From assembly GCA_034638255.1 (NCBI GenBank), contig JAWPGT010000011.1, positions 558,001 through 622,000 of the forward strand: a stretch of 64,000 nucleotides of DNA, given 5' to 3'. This DNA is from Coprinus comatus (taxonomy: Eukaryota; Basidiomycota; Agaricomycetes; Agaricales; Agaricaceae). Position 1 is the first letter of the stretch. Each line of letters begins with the position of its first letter. This document shows, in pieces, positions 23,601 through 33,335 of the stretch. Below the pieces are notes generated by a model. The model was not told the DNA's origin. It made no database searches and saw only the letters and a list, made by a program, of their open reading frames with translations. The position numbers and the translations under genes were made by a program.

Positions 23601-25770
23601 TGGACTAGGCTCGTTGGTGATCCCATCATGTCCAAGTGGATTGTCGTCCTCTTGGCTATCAGCATCAGTCTGAATGGTTACCTATTGAAGGGTATTGCTC
23701 TGGGATTACCTGTCGTTGGTAGAATTGGTAATAAGGGTGGTGTTAGGTTCGAGGAAGAGGATGAAGATAAGGAGAAATCAGTTAATATCATCCAAGAGAA
23801 GAAACAAGTTCAAGTTGCTCGCTTTGTTGAATCACCTATTTCACCTGTCACTCCCATTCCTCCTGCACCTGTCGTTGTCGAACCTCTACCCATTCACGTT
23901 CCAGTACCAAAGCGTGCCGCAGCCAGTCCCTTACCTGCTATGGTCCCTACATTCACATTGGAAGATGTCGATAGGAAATTGAAAGCTGCCGCTGCCGCGT
24001 CTTCTTTGCATACACCTCCTTTGACAGATTCTGGTATCCAAACTCCTCCTTCGGATGAAAATGTTAGGACTTTGGAAGAGTGTATTGATGTTTTCGAGAA
24101 TGGACCAAGACCTTTGAGTTTGAGCTTGAAGTTGTTGAATGATGAAGAGATTGTTTTGCTTTCTGAGAATGGAAAGATTGCGATGTATGCTCTTGAGAAG
24201 GTTCTTGGTATGGATGAACTTGAAAGAGCGGTTCGAATTCGTAGGATGCTAGTTTGTGAGTTTTACTTTCGTTCTATCCTTATACCTTATTGCTGACACA
24301 ACCCTTTTCCTTTTAGCTCGTCAATCTAGAACCAAGACATTAGAAGCTTCCGATATCCCATTGACCAATTACGATTACTCTCGCGTCATCGGTGCATGTT
24401 GTGAAAACGTTATTGGATACATCCCACTTCCACTCGGTATAGCCGGTCCTCTTAAAATCGATGGTCAATCATTCCACATTCCAATGGCAACAGCAGAAGG
24501 AACATTAGTAGCTTCAACTTCACGTGGTTGTAAAGCTTTAAATGCAGGTGGAGGAGTAACAACAGTACTCACTCAAGATGGAATGACACGTGGACCTGCT
24601 ATTGATTTCCCTTCAATTGTTATGGCTGCTCAAGCTAAAGCTTGGATCGCTTCTGAAGAAGGTTATACGACTTTGAAAAATGCTTTTGAATCAACTTCGA
24701 GATTTGCGAAATTACAAGGATTGAAAACTACATTGGCTGGAAGGACGTTGTTTGTTAGGTTTGCGACTGCTACTGGAGATGCTATGGGTATGAATATGAT
24801 TTCAAAAGGAACAGAAAAGGCATTGGAGGTTATGCAACAACATTATCCTGAAATGGTTACTTTGGCACTTTCTGGAAATTATTGTACGGATAAGAAACCA
24901 GCGGCTATTAATTGGATTGAAGGTAGAGGGAAGAGTGTGGTTGCTGAAGCTGTTGTTCCTGGAAAAGTGGTGAAATCGGTATTGAAAACTACAGTGGAGG
25001 CGTTGTGTAATTTGAATACGAAGAAGAATTTGATTGGTAGTGCGATGGCTGGTTCGATTGGAGGCTTTAATGCTCATGCTGCCAATATTTTGACGGCGAT
25101 GTTTATTGCTACTGGTCAAGATCCTGCTCAAAATGTTGAAAGTTCGAATTGTATTACTTTGATGGAACCGTACGTTTTTTTCATCTTCTCCTCTCATTCA
25201 CTTAACTAATTGCGCATTATTGATATTTATAGTGTCAATAAAGGCGAAGATCTACTCATAACGGTATCAATGCCATCTATCGAAGTAGGAACAGTAGGAG
25301 GAGGAACAGTTTTAGCACCTCAACAAGCCGTATTGGAAATGTTGGGTATTAGAGGTGCTCATCCTACACATCCAGGTCAAAACGCTCAAGCTTTAGCAAG
25401 AATTATCGCTGCGGCTGTTATGGCTGGAGAGTTATCTTTGATGAGTGCTTTGGCTGCAGGTCATTTGATTAGAGCGCATATGGCTCATAATAGAAGTCAA
25501 ACTAATACTCCGGCGGTTTCGAGACCTGCTACTCCTGGTCCTGGATTAAGTCCTGTGGCGGGACAGTTGGCTAGTGCTCCGGTACCGTTGTCGAAGATGA
25601 CGTTGAATGGCGGTGGGAAGGGAGGGAATTTGGGAATGGGAGTTGGGATTTTGACGCCGGCTAGTTCGACAGCTCCTTCTCCACCTAGTAATACTGTGCT
25701 TTTAGAATCTCAACCTCAAGATCCTACGACGACGACAACGACAACAACGACGGAATCAGCATTGGCATAA
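20698..25770 (+). CDS. HMG1: HMG-CoA reductase with sterol-sensing domain
   Basis: Predicted 1346-aa ER membrane enzyme that makes mevalonate, the committed step of sterol and terpenoid synthesis. Exons are 20698-21006, 21058-22005, 22810-23136, 23190-24255, 24317-25169 and 25233-25770; all phases match. Hydrophobic N-terminal segments include a sterol-sensing domain at about residues 245-420 ([40 protein letters not shown]). The catalytic domain from about 885 has [17 protein letters not shown], the catalytic Glu in [10 protein letters not shown] near 943, [12 protein letters not shown], the Lys motif [11 protein letters not shown] near 1070, [23 protein letters not shown], and the catalytic His in [13 protein letters not shown] near 1243. 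A Pro/Ser/Thr-rich tail follows, ending in a Thr run from (ACG)n/(ACA)n codons. The third exon is reached through an 804-nt intron. The symbol follows yeast usage. Confidence 0.96.
22006..22809 (+). other. Unusually long (804-nt) intron of the HMG-CoA reductase gene
   Basis: Donor GTAAGT at 22006 and acceptor CTCTAG ending at 22809 join MIE to [12 protein letters not shown] in phase 0, giving the junction expected after the sterol-sensing domain. Typical introns here are 48-70 nt. The first roughly 270 bases stay open past an internal AG at 22091 but then reach stops, so retention would truncate the enzyme. I found no protein motif or RNA gene inside. Confidence 0.6.
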
Positions 25771-26617
25771 AAAACATTATGGACTTTCAAGCCTTTTTCT
25801 TCTTTTCAAATTTACAATTACACAATTGCTACATACTATGAAACTGCGGGATCTAAACATATCGCTTTGTTTTTCGTTTTTATTTCGAGTTTGGTTTGTT
25901 GTTTGCGGTTCTTTTTTTCGAATTTTTTTCGTGATTCCTTTTTGATTTGTTTAATTATTATACGTTACACTTTTTTCTTTTGGCACAATTTGCATACTTA
26001 GTACTATACTTATTAGATCTGTTTCGGTTTTTTTTCTTTCTTAAATTATATTATATGAATACCCCACGGGAATTTTTGAATTTTTTGGATATCCACAAAA
26101 ATGTTCAGGCACTGCGTAGTTTGATCGTGTACGTAAATGAGATTTATGTATTGGAGTTGATGCATGATGTTTAATGATGTGTTTAGTGTTTAACAACTGC
26201 GCAGTGCGGAGGCGATGACTTTGTGAGTATTTTCTTATTTACTGTAAGACAAAGACGTGTTTATCATTTATGTCCTGCGGTGAAAAAAAAAACCTGTGCA
26301 TGGACACGTATGTATAATGTACTGCGTGCCGTTGTATCATGAATTAAAATTTGAATTGAATTGCACAGTTGGGATATACACTGCATTGTATGCAGCAAGT
26401 TGAAATGATTGACAAGAAGGGGAGTTCAAGGTACACGCTGAGGTATACGTCGATTGTTGGGGCTGTGTAGTATATTGTTATTGACGTGTTCAAACTCTAG
26501 AGTTGGTAGCGGTAAGTATTTAAACGACAGAAGAAAAAAAACCCAATCAATATTCATACCCCCTTCCAAATTATCCAACTGGTCACCAGGTCAGCCCTCA
26601 ACAACCTTCAAAGCGAA
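25771..26617. other. Intergenic region downstream of HMG-CoA reductase
   Basis: T-rich 3' region of the reductase gene followed by the promoter of the co-oriented ARF-like gene. No open frame with recognisable content was found. Confidence 0.45.
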
Positions 26618-28245
26618 ATGTCATTAATCCGACAATTCATCGATCGAATTTATCCTTCTTCAAGAACGGATACAACTTCAACCATTCTATTCTTCGGATT
26701 AGGAAATTCAGGAAAAACCACATTGTTATATTTCTTGAAACTAGATGAAGTGGTTTCTACTATTCCTAGTTTAGGAATTACAGTGGAGACCTTTGGTTTA
26801 CCTTCTTCTTCCTCCTCCTCCTCCTCCTCCTCCCCCTCCTCCTCCTCCTTTATGACGAAGTCTTCTACTACGAAACTTGGTGACAACAATATCCGATTGA
26901 ACGGAATTATTTCGAATTTAACAAGTGCCTGTGCGTTTGGGTTTGAGGAAAAGAAAGATGAAATTGTAGGTTGGGATATAGGTACAGGATGTGGTGGAAT
27001 TATGATGATGAAAATTGCTGTGAATATGTATAGGGATAATGGTGATGCTATTGTTTGGGTTGTTGATAGTACTGAACGAGATGATCAGGTTGTTCAAGTT
27101 GGAAATGGAAATGGAAATGGAAATGGAGGCCAGGAGAATTTGGATTATGGAAATGAATATGGTTTTGGTTTATCTGAAAGTGTTAGGGAATTTAAAGAAG
27201 TTATAGGTGATAATGTTTGGATAAGTTCGGATGGAGAAAAGTCATCGGTGGATGGGAATGCGAAACCAATTCATAGACCTATTCTAATGTGAGTATTCCT
27301 ACTCCTTTTTCTTTTCTTTTCTACATTTCAAGTTCCCTTTGACCGAACCACAAACAATATTACTATTAATAGACTAGCACACAAACAAGACTTACCAAAT
27401 GCAATGACCGTAAATGAAATCCACAAAGCTTTCGAGAAAGTATTAAAAGGTCAACAATTATGGGCGGTTTATCCAACAACTGTAATGAAAGGTTCAGGAA
27501 ACGAAAGTGGTTTACCACAAGCTTTTGAATGGCTGAAGATCGCTATCGAAATTTCACGAGGACAGACTAGTGTCGATGCAAAAGTAACGACTCCAAGTCC
27601 AGCCAATACGGGAACAGGAAACGAGAAATCGGGTCGACCAGAACAGGTATCATTGCAACTTGTAACTACAGTCAGAAGCCCAGGGATTCTATCACAGAGA
27701 TTAGAGAGTTGGCTTGGTCGTCTCGAAGGAGATATTGGACCAGAAAGATTCTTGGAGTTATTTGAAGCAGTGGATTTACCGACTTGGGATCATTATGTGC
27801 ACATTAGAGTGGCGTTCCACATGTTGAAGAAGTATGGGCGTAGAGAAGGTATGAGTGCCCTTCCCTCCTTCATGCGGGTGTTTTTGTTGACATGTTTACA
27901 CAAGGGAAAGATAGAGTTTTCAGCGGAATAGAGAGGTATATTGTACAAGGACAGAGGAGCCAAACGAACGGCCGAACATTCCATTTCACCATGACCTATT
28001 TTTGGATCCAAATAGTTCATTATGGGATTCAAAGTGTAGGTGAATTCCCGCCAGAGTCCTGGGTAGATGAGTTTGCGAGGTTTTTAATTGTCAACCCATA
28101 CGTGGTAGATGGTCAGTTATGGACGGACTATTACAGAAAAGAAGTGATAATGAGCCAGGATGCAAAGGCTACAATGGTTCTCCCAGACAAGAAACCCTTG
28201 CCAAGCGTTGCTGTTCGTGACGTGATTGCAAAATTGAAGAAATAA
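26618..28245 (+). CDS. ARF-like GTPase domain joined to a conserved C-terminal domain
   Basis: Predicted 495-aa protein from exons 26618-27288, 27373-27848 and 27905-28245. Residues 1-260 look like an ARF/ARL small GTPase. The P-loop is GLGNSGKTTLL near residue 28. WDIGTGCGG stands where ARFs have WDVGGQ, followed by IVWVVDSTERD. LAHKQDL replaces the NKQD base-recognition motif. Two inserts separate these, a Ser run coded by (TCC)n and an Asn/Gly repeat. The N-terminus MSLIRQF lacks the ARF myristoylation glycine. From about residue 330 a second unit begins, with WDHYVHIRVAFHMLKKYGR, GRTFHFTMTYFWIQIVHYGI and VLPDKKPLP. From memory this pattern of conserved His and FHxTMTxFW recurs in uncharacterised fungal, plant and bacterial proteins; I cannot name the family. 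Loss of the catalytic Gln suggests weak or absent GTP hydrolysis. Function is unknown. Confidence 0.8.
26804..26849 (+). repeat. (TCC/TTC)n microsatellite coding a Ser run
   Basis: A near-perfect tandem of TCC codons inside the ARF-like gene encodes a poly-serine insert between the P-loop and the WDIG motif. Confidence 0.85.
27101..27127 (+). repeat. (GGAAAT)n hexamer repeat in the ARF-like gene
   Basis: About four and a half copies of the six-base unit encode alternating Gly and Asn, in a loop insert after the VVDSTERD motif. Confidence 0.85.
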
Positions 28246-29542
28246 CTATTTTTATGTAAAATTCAATTAGAAATCAGGAAAAAAATCAAAACCTTTGTTT
28301 TTCAAAAATTCCTAGTACAAAAGTATGAAGACAAAAAGAACATTATGCAATGCATAGATCACCAAGCACAAGCCCCAAATGACCCACACACGTCTAAAGC
28401 ATTCAAGTCCCGTCTTAAAGGGCAAGTCGGGAGTCCACTCTCATTTGAACAATGAAATTTAATTCAGAGTCTGTAATATAAACACTCATATTCAGCATAC
28501 AACACCAACATTCAAAGTGGCATCACCCATAGGTATTACTTACCTAGTTCAATTTAGTTGAATGCCTTCATAACGGATGAACAGTTCGCAGATGATGTTG
28601 GTTCGGCGGGTAAACGGTTCGACGACCATGATGTGCTGTTTTTTTAAATTAATGAGCTGGTGCCATAATACGCACATGAATGAAGAGCGACAAACTGGAA
28701 GATTATCTCCCCGTTTATCATTTCAAGACAGTGAAGAGGGGAATCTGAATTTATGGTGCGCATTGAACAAAGATAGTGAATATATGCGCGAGTATAAGCG
28801 TCACCGAGCTTGTGATGAACTGGGGAGATGTTAATAAAGAGGTGAGAGAAGGCCATGATGGTTTATACTTTCGAAATCAGGAATTGGAGCGTTTATATTG
28901 CTTCGGGATTCGGGAGTGGTCACGGATCAATTGAATTTCGGGATGCTAATTAGGATTAATTAATGTCTATGACGTACTGGTCGTGTGCCACAAAATACTG
29001 TACGTATACGACTCGTTAACAAGGAACTAAGAGCATTGTGATATTTGAAGATAGAGTTGGCCAGGACTGTAAGATCATTCTTCCATTAAAATCTCTATAA
29101 TTCAACCTTACACATATATTCAAAATTCTAAGCAGAAAATCCCCAGTCTCTGCTACTGTCTCTTATGTCACGTTGGAAAGAATCTCCCATGGTAAACCAT
29201 GTTTACTGGTTCCAACCCTTAATGTTGCAGAATAGGTCTTGGACTATCACACATTTTTTATTTTAAAAGCTGTACATACATACAACTCCACTGGATAAAT
29301 ATAAAAATTACAAATCCCAAAAAGACAAAAGACAAGAAAATGCAATGTATATTGACCCTGTTACAGTATACGATACACCAATGAATGGCCTAGCAGTTAA
29401 TGTTATATCATCAAACAGAATAAACATATAAAAGAACAGAATGAAACTACTAACCAGTGAAAATGAGGTTTGGATAGGTGTGAGCAATAAAATGTCCCAT
29501 CCGAATTGATCCATCCAGCCATAAATCTTTGAGAGCGGTCGC
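28246..29542. other. Intergenic region with a partial gene copy
   Basis: Apart from the degenerate copy at 28550-28596 I see no gene. The flanking genes converge, so most of this should be 3' sequence. The middle is AT-rich. Confidence 0.4.
28550..28596 (-). pseudogene. Degenerate copy of the 3' end of the tiny membrane-protein gene
   Basis: This 47-bp segment matches 29544-29590 at 39 of 47 positions without gaps. Read on the minus strand, both end in the same frame at the same TGA. The encoded ends are IICELFIRYEGIQLN here and IICESFNLNGGIRLN in the intact gene. Upstream of the match the sequences diverge and no membrane segment is encoded here, although an in-frame ATG at 28629 would give a 25-residue peptide. 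I read it as a decayed duplicate; an independent short gene is less likely. Confidence 0.5.
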
Positions 29543-29773
29543 TCAATTTAGTCGAATGCCTCCATTGAGGTTGAACGATTCGCAGATGATCATGTAGACA
29601 AAGGTGCTGAACAAAATAGCAAATATATGCGCCTTGTACCAGTCGCGGTGTACTGTATACCAGAAGTAAAAATGATTGTAAGCAACTAGCATTCAACGAT
29701 CAACGAATAAAGAAGATGAAGAGAATTTTGACTAACCGAAAGGTAATACCAAGCGATTAGTGTTCCCGGTCAT
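29543..29773 (-). CDS. Tiny spliced gene for a single-pass membrane protein
   Basis: Not recognised as a known family. Two exons, 29773-29737 and 29652-29543, join through an 84-nt GT-AG intron in phase 1 and give a 48-aa protein. A polar start (MTGNTNRLVLPF) leads to HRDWYKAH, one hydrophobic span (IFAILFSTFVYMIIC), and a short polar tail ending GGIRLN. The size and plan resemble small accessory subunits of ER or mitochondrial membrane complexes, but I cannot assign it. An upstream exon is possible: 29999-29911 ends at a GTCAGT donor and an AAG acceptor at 29775 keeps frame, which would extend the protein to 78 aa. Support for a real gene is the clean splice phase, the coherent membrane segment, and a partial copy 1 kb away that keeps the C-terminal frame. 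Confidence 0.55.
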
Positions 29774-30104
29774 TCTTAAGGTTAGTGGGTGTAAGTGATA
29801 GTATAACAATTGGAAGATGAAGAGGAGATGGTAGAAGTTGAAGGGAAAGAAACAACTGAGTATGTGTTTGGTTTTTGAGCTTTATGTATGCGCAGGAAAA
29901 AACCACTGACGTCTTCGTGAATTTTATGATGTAGCAACTGGGATATGACGTTGTCATCAACATGGTCTCCGCGGAAGCCCCTTCTTGTATATAATCCATC
30001 ACAACCAAACGCTTAAGCTATTGAAAAGTTGATTCTATCCATATGCATAAACATGTGTACGATAACTAGGAATTGAAGCCAAAGTGTAGAATAGAATCAA
30101 CTAT
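29774..30104. other. Short gap between tiny membrane gene and NAA15
   Basis: May include an alternative first exon of the small gene at 29911-29999 (minus). It also holds the 3' end of NAA15. Nothing else was recognised. Confidence 0.4.
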
Positions 30105-33100
30105 CTAAACCTTCGCATCCCCATTCACTTTTTCCTCCTCATCCAAATTGTCATACAAATCAGCAGTAAGAATACTTTCCCTAGCCTTCTTCAACTCTTC
30201 TTCTGTTTCGAAACAAGTTGACCTATTAAACTTTTTCTTACATCCCTCTCTAAATTCTTCTACTCTATCCGAGCTGATTGATTTTAAGATGTTGAAAGCT
30301 TTCAGAGCGACCTATACGAAAGAATAAGTATCGTATGAGTATGTCAGAATTTGAACTTACCTGTATGCTAACATCCAACTCCTCATCCTCTCTAACCAAC
30401 CCAAAGATCAACCCTTCAACCTCTTCCTTCTGCAAACCCAAACCCTCACCAGACCCAGATAAAATCTCAACCAAAATCTCAACGCATCCCAAAATCCCTC
30501 TACCCTTCCACTCTTTCGATCCACCAAACTTCTGCAAATATTGTGAATTATAAACGATCAAACTAACCTCCTCTTCCTTAGGAATTAGTTCATCTACTTT
30601 TTGTATGAAAATAGGACCTGAAGGCGATGGTGGTGTTTGTTCAAGTTGAGAAGTGAAATGACGAAGATGGATTAAACGTTTATGAATTGATGGATGGGAT
30701 GCAGATAATGATTTTGCATGGGATAAATATGTTATTGCTTGAAGGAGTTTTCCTATATGCATATATATGTGTGTGTTAGAGGGTTCGGTGATATAGAGGT
30801 AAAAGAATAGGAGAAGAGAAGGAGATAGGACATACGTCGACGAATAGCAACATCATAGCTAGTTACCCAAACCTCAATTTCTTCTTCAACACTTACCCCG
30901 ACTCCATCTTTATTAACATCATCTTTGTTTTGATTCTTATACTTGATCAAACTATTAGTCAAAGGTCTCAAAAGCTTAGCGGCATGTTCTAATCCATCAG
31001 ATGAAGCAAGTAATTTTGAACCATCAGGATCGTCATCTTTAGTGGGTGCATCTAATCCTTTGTCTTCATTCGCTGCTTGCGTTTGTGCTATTGAAAAATC
31101 ACAAGTTTAATATGTGTATTTTTTGATATCGACGTATTGGCTCACTTTTTTTCTCTTCAGCTTTTTGAGCTGCTTTCTTTGCCTTTTTCTTCGCTTTCTT
31201 TTCAGCATCGGTCAACTGAGCTATAATTCCAAATGAAATCTGAGACTAGCTGAACAGGGAAGGAGACGTACGATTGGTAACAGAGGTAGCTAATGATGGG
31301 TTATCATGTACCGCAACGAAAATCTAACATGATGGGTCAGAGTTTGTTTATAAAAGGGACGAGTAACGAACTTGAGAAGCAGCCAAAGCAGCTTTGACAT
31401 ACACATCCTCTAACCTCAATCTATCTTCCCAACTCAATAAACTGCGTGAAACATGAGCGCTCGAATACAAACAAAAGAGACATGGGGACATACTTGAGAT
31501 AAATGTTGACTGTAAACTTGCGTAAATTGTATCCATGGAAATCATATTGGTCATCCTCAAAATCATTAACAACTTTAACAGCAGCCATATACTTTTTAAG
31601 CGCCATATGAAGTTTATTATTGATTTTATGAGCATTGGCTTCTTCTAAAATATACAAGAACGATTGCATATCTTCAAGATCTGCTCCTGGACTAGGTGCG
31701 TCTTTCTGATTCCAGCGAGTTAGATCAGGAAAGTAGAAAAAAAGGAAGGCAAATAGAATGTACCTTGGTAAACAATCCTAGAATCCCATTGGCCTCTTCA
31801 ATACAGCCAGCTCTCAAAAGGTATTTCCCAGTCTTGGTATTCAAAAACCTATCTTGACCATCTAATAGCCTAGCTTCATTGACACATTTAGCGGCACTGA
31901 AGTAATCTCCACATCTCTTCAAAATCCTTCCTTTCACCAGTAACAAATCAGGTAATGTGGGTGTATGCTCAATAGCTTGTTCAATAGCTTCCAAACCCTT
32001 TTCGTGGTCGCCAAGAGAGGAGTAGTGTTGTGCGAGGTAGTATAATGCCCAGAGATGTACAGACGGATCGGTATCCTTATCAACGAGAACAGATTCGATG
32101 ATGTTTTGGATAACGGTTTGTTTTGTTGGGGATGATTGGGAGTAGAGGGATTTAAGATCTGAAAAGAGGGATGGGATACCTTTTTGAAGAGCATTGACAA
32201 TATAAGGTTTAACTAGGGATTCAAATGTTGGTGAATCTGTAGCCAAAGTTAATGCAAGTCTACGGGGAGCATTTGCACGAGGAATTTCTGTTGAAAGTGT
32301 AGTTAGGACTTGTAATGTCTCTTCTTGTGTTTGCGTGTCATCGAGAGAAAGTCCCTTTTGAGAAAGATAGCCTTTGAAGTAGTCGTAACAATCAGGATTT
32401 AGATCTATGAGTGTGCGCCAAGCAGATTCTGCGTCTGGAGATTGGATTTTTGTGAGAAGACGCGCTCTGTATTCCATGACTGCTGTACGATCGACGATGG
32501 TATGACTCTTTGCACCGGCATTGAGCATGAGAAGGGCTTCATTGTATTCGCCAAGATCTTCAAGTACTCTGATGTGGTAAAGCAGGGTTTCTGAGTGTTC
32601 GACGTCATAATCGGGAATATTCTTATGTGAAGAGATGAATTTTTGATGTGATAAGTGATAGGCAGAGATCTAACCTTGAGTGTTGCTTCGTATTGCTCCA
32701 AAACGCGCACGGCCTCTTTAACATTGCCATTGAGATGATAAGCGACTGCAAGGGCGATCCAGTGTTGACGATAGTTTGGGCGGAGACGAAGGATAGCATG
32801 ACGGGTTTCGACTAGACCATCGAAGACCCTGAGCTGAGTCTGTAGATGAGCGGCATCTCTGAGGATGTTTATATTGTCCTTGATCGTCGATGTCAGCGAT
32901 GTCGGAGGGTGTTTTTGAGTGTGCTCACCCTGTCGAACCTGAGGGCCTGAGTATACGACTTGAGAGCCTCCTCATAGTTTTTCTCTCCCTTCTGGATGAG
33001 GCCAAAGACATGCCAGCAGATGTGAGAGGTCAGATCGAGACGCATTCCCTGCTTTACAAGCGCAACGCCCTCTTCTCTACGGCCCATATGTGTCAGAACG

Positions 33101-33305
33101 AGGCCTTTCATGCATTGTGTCTCTATCCACAGAATAAATACCAGAAAATGCGATAAAAATGCAGCGACGGACCTCCATGCTCTGGAAACTTTTTGAGGAT
33201 GCTGTCGGCAGTCTTGAGACCCTTTTTGAGCTGCCTTGTTTCGTAGAGGGTGAGGAGTTCCCGGAAGAGGGAAGCCTCCTTGGAAGGCAGGGCACGCTTG
33301 TTCAT
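30105..33305 (-). CDS. NAT1: NatA N-terminal acetyltransferase auxiliary subunit (NAA15/Nat1)
   Basis: Predicted 882-aa TPR protein that anchors the catalytic subunit Naa10 and docks NatA on ribosomes for co-translational N-terminal acetylation. Eleven exons close in frame: 33305-33173, 33122-32929, 32878-32675, 32621-31764, 31705-31494, 31441-31372, 31323-31272, 31220-31146, 31087-30836, 30752-30361, 30311-30105. Introns are 48-58 nt except one of 83 nt. Family landmarks are the N-terminal LPSKEASLFRELLTLYE, the helix pair ETQCMKGLVLTHMGRREEG, YTQALRFDRDNINILRDAA, LNPDCYDYFKGYL, FLYILEEANAHKINNKLHM and the basic run KKAKKKAKKAAQKAEEKK. The start MNKRALPSKEA is at the position expected for the family. 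Its ATG lies 30 bp from the ATG of PDS5 on the other strand. Confidence 0.95.
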
Positions 33306-33335
33306 GGCTAAGGCCAAACGTTGTCACAACCCACC
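33306..33335. promoter_or_regulatory. 30-bp head-to-head gap between NAA15 and PDS5 start codons
   Basis: Only 30 bp separate two divergent start codons, both supported by conserved N-termini. A shared, very compact bidirectional promoter is implied. Unless transcripts are nearly leaderless, core promoter elements must sit inside the opposite gene's first exon and the 5' ends must overlap. No TATA box fits in the gap. Confidence 0.6.
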
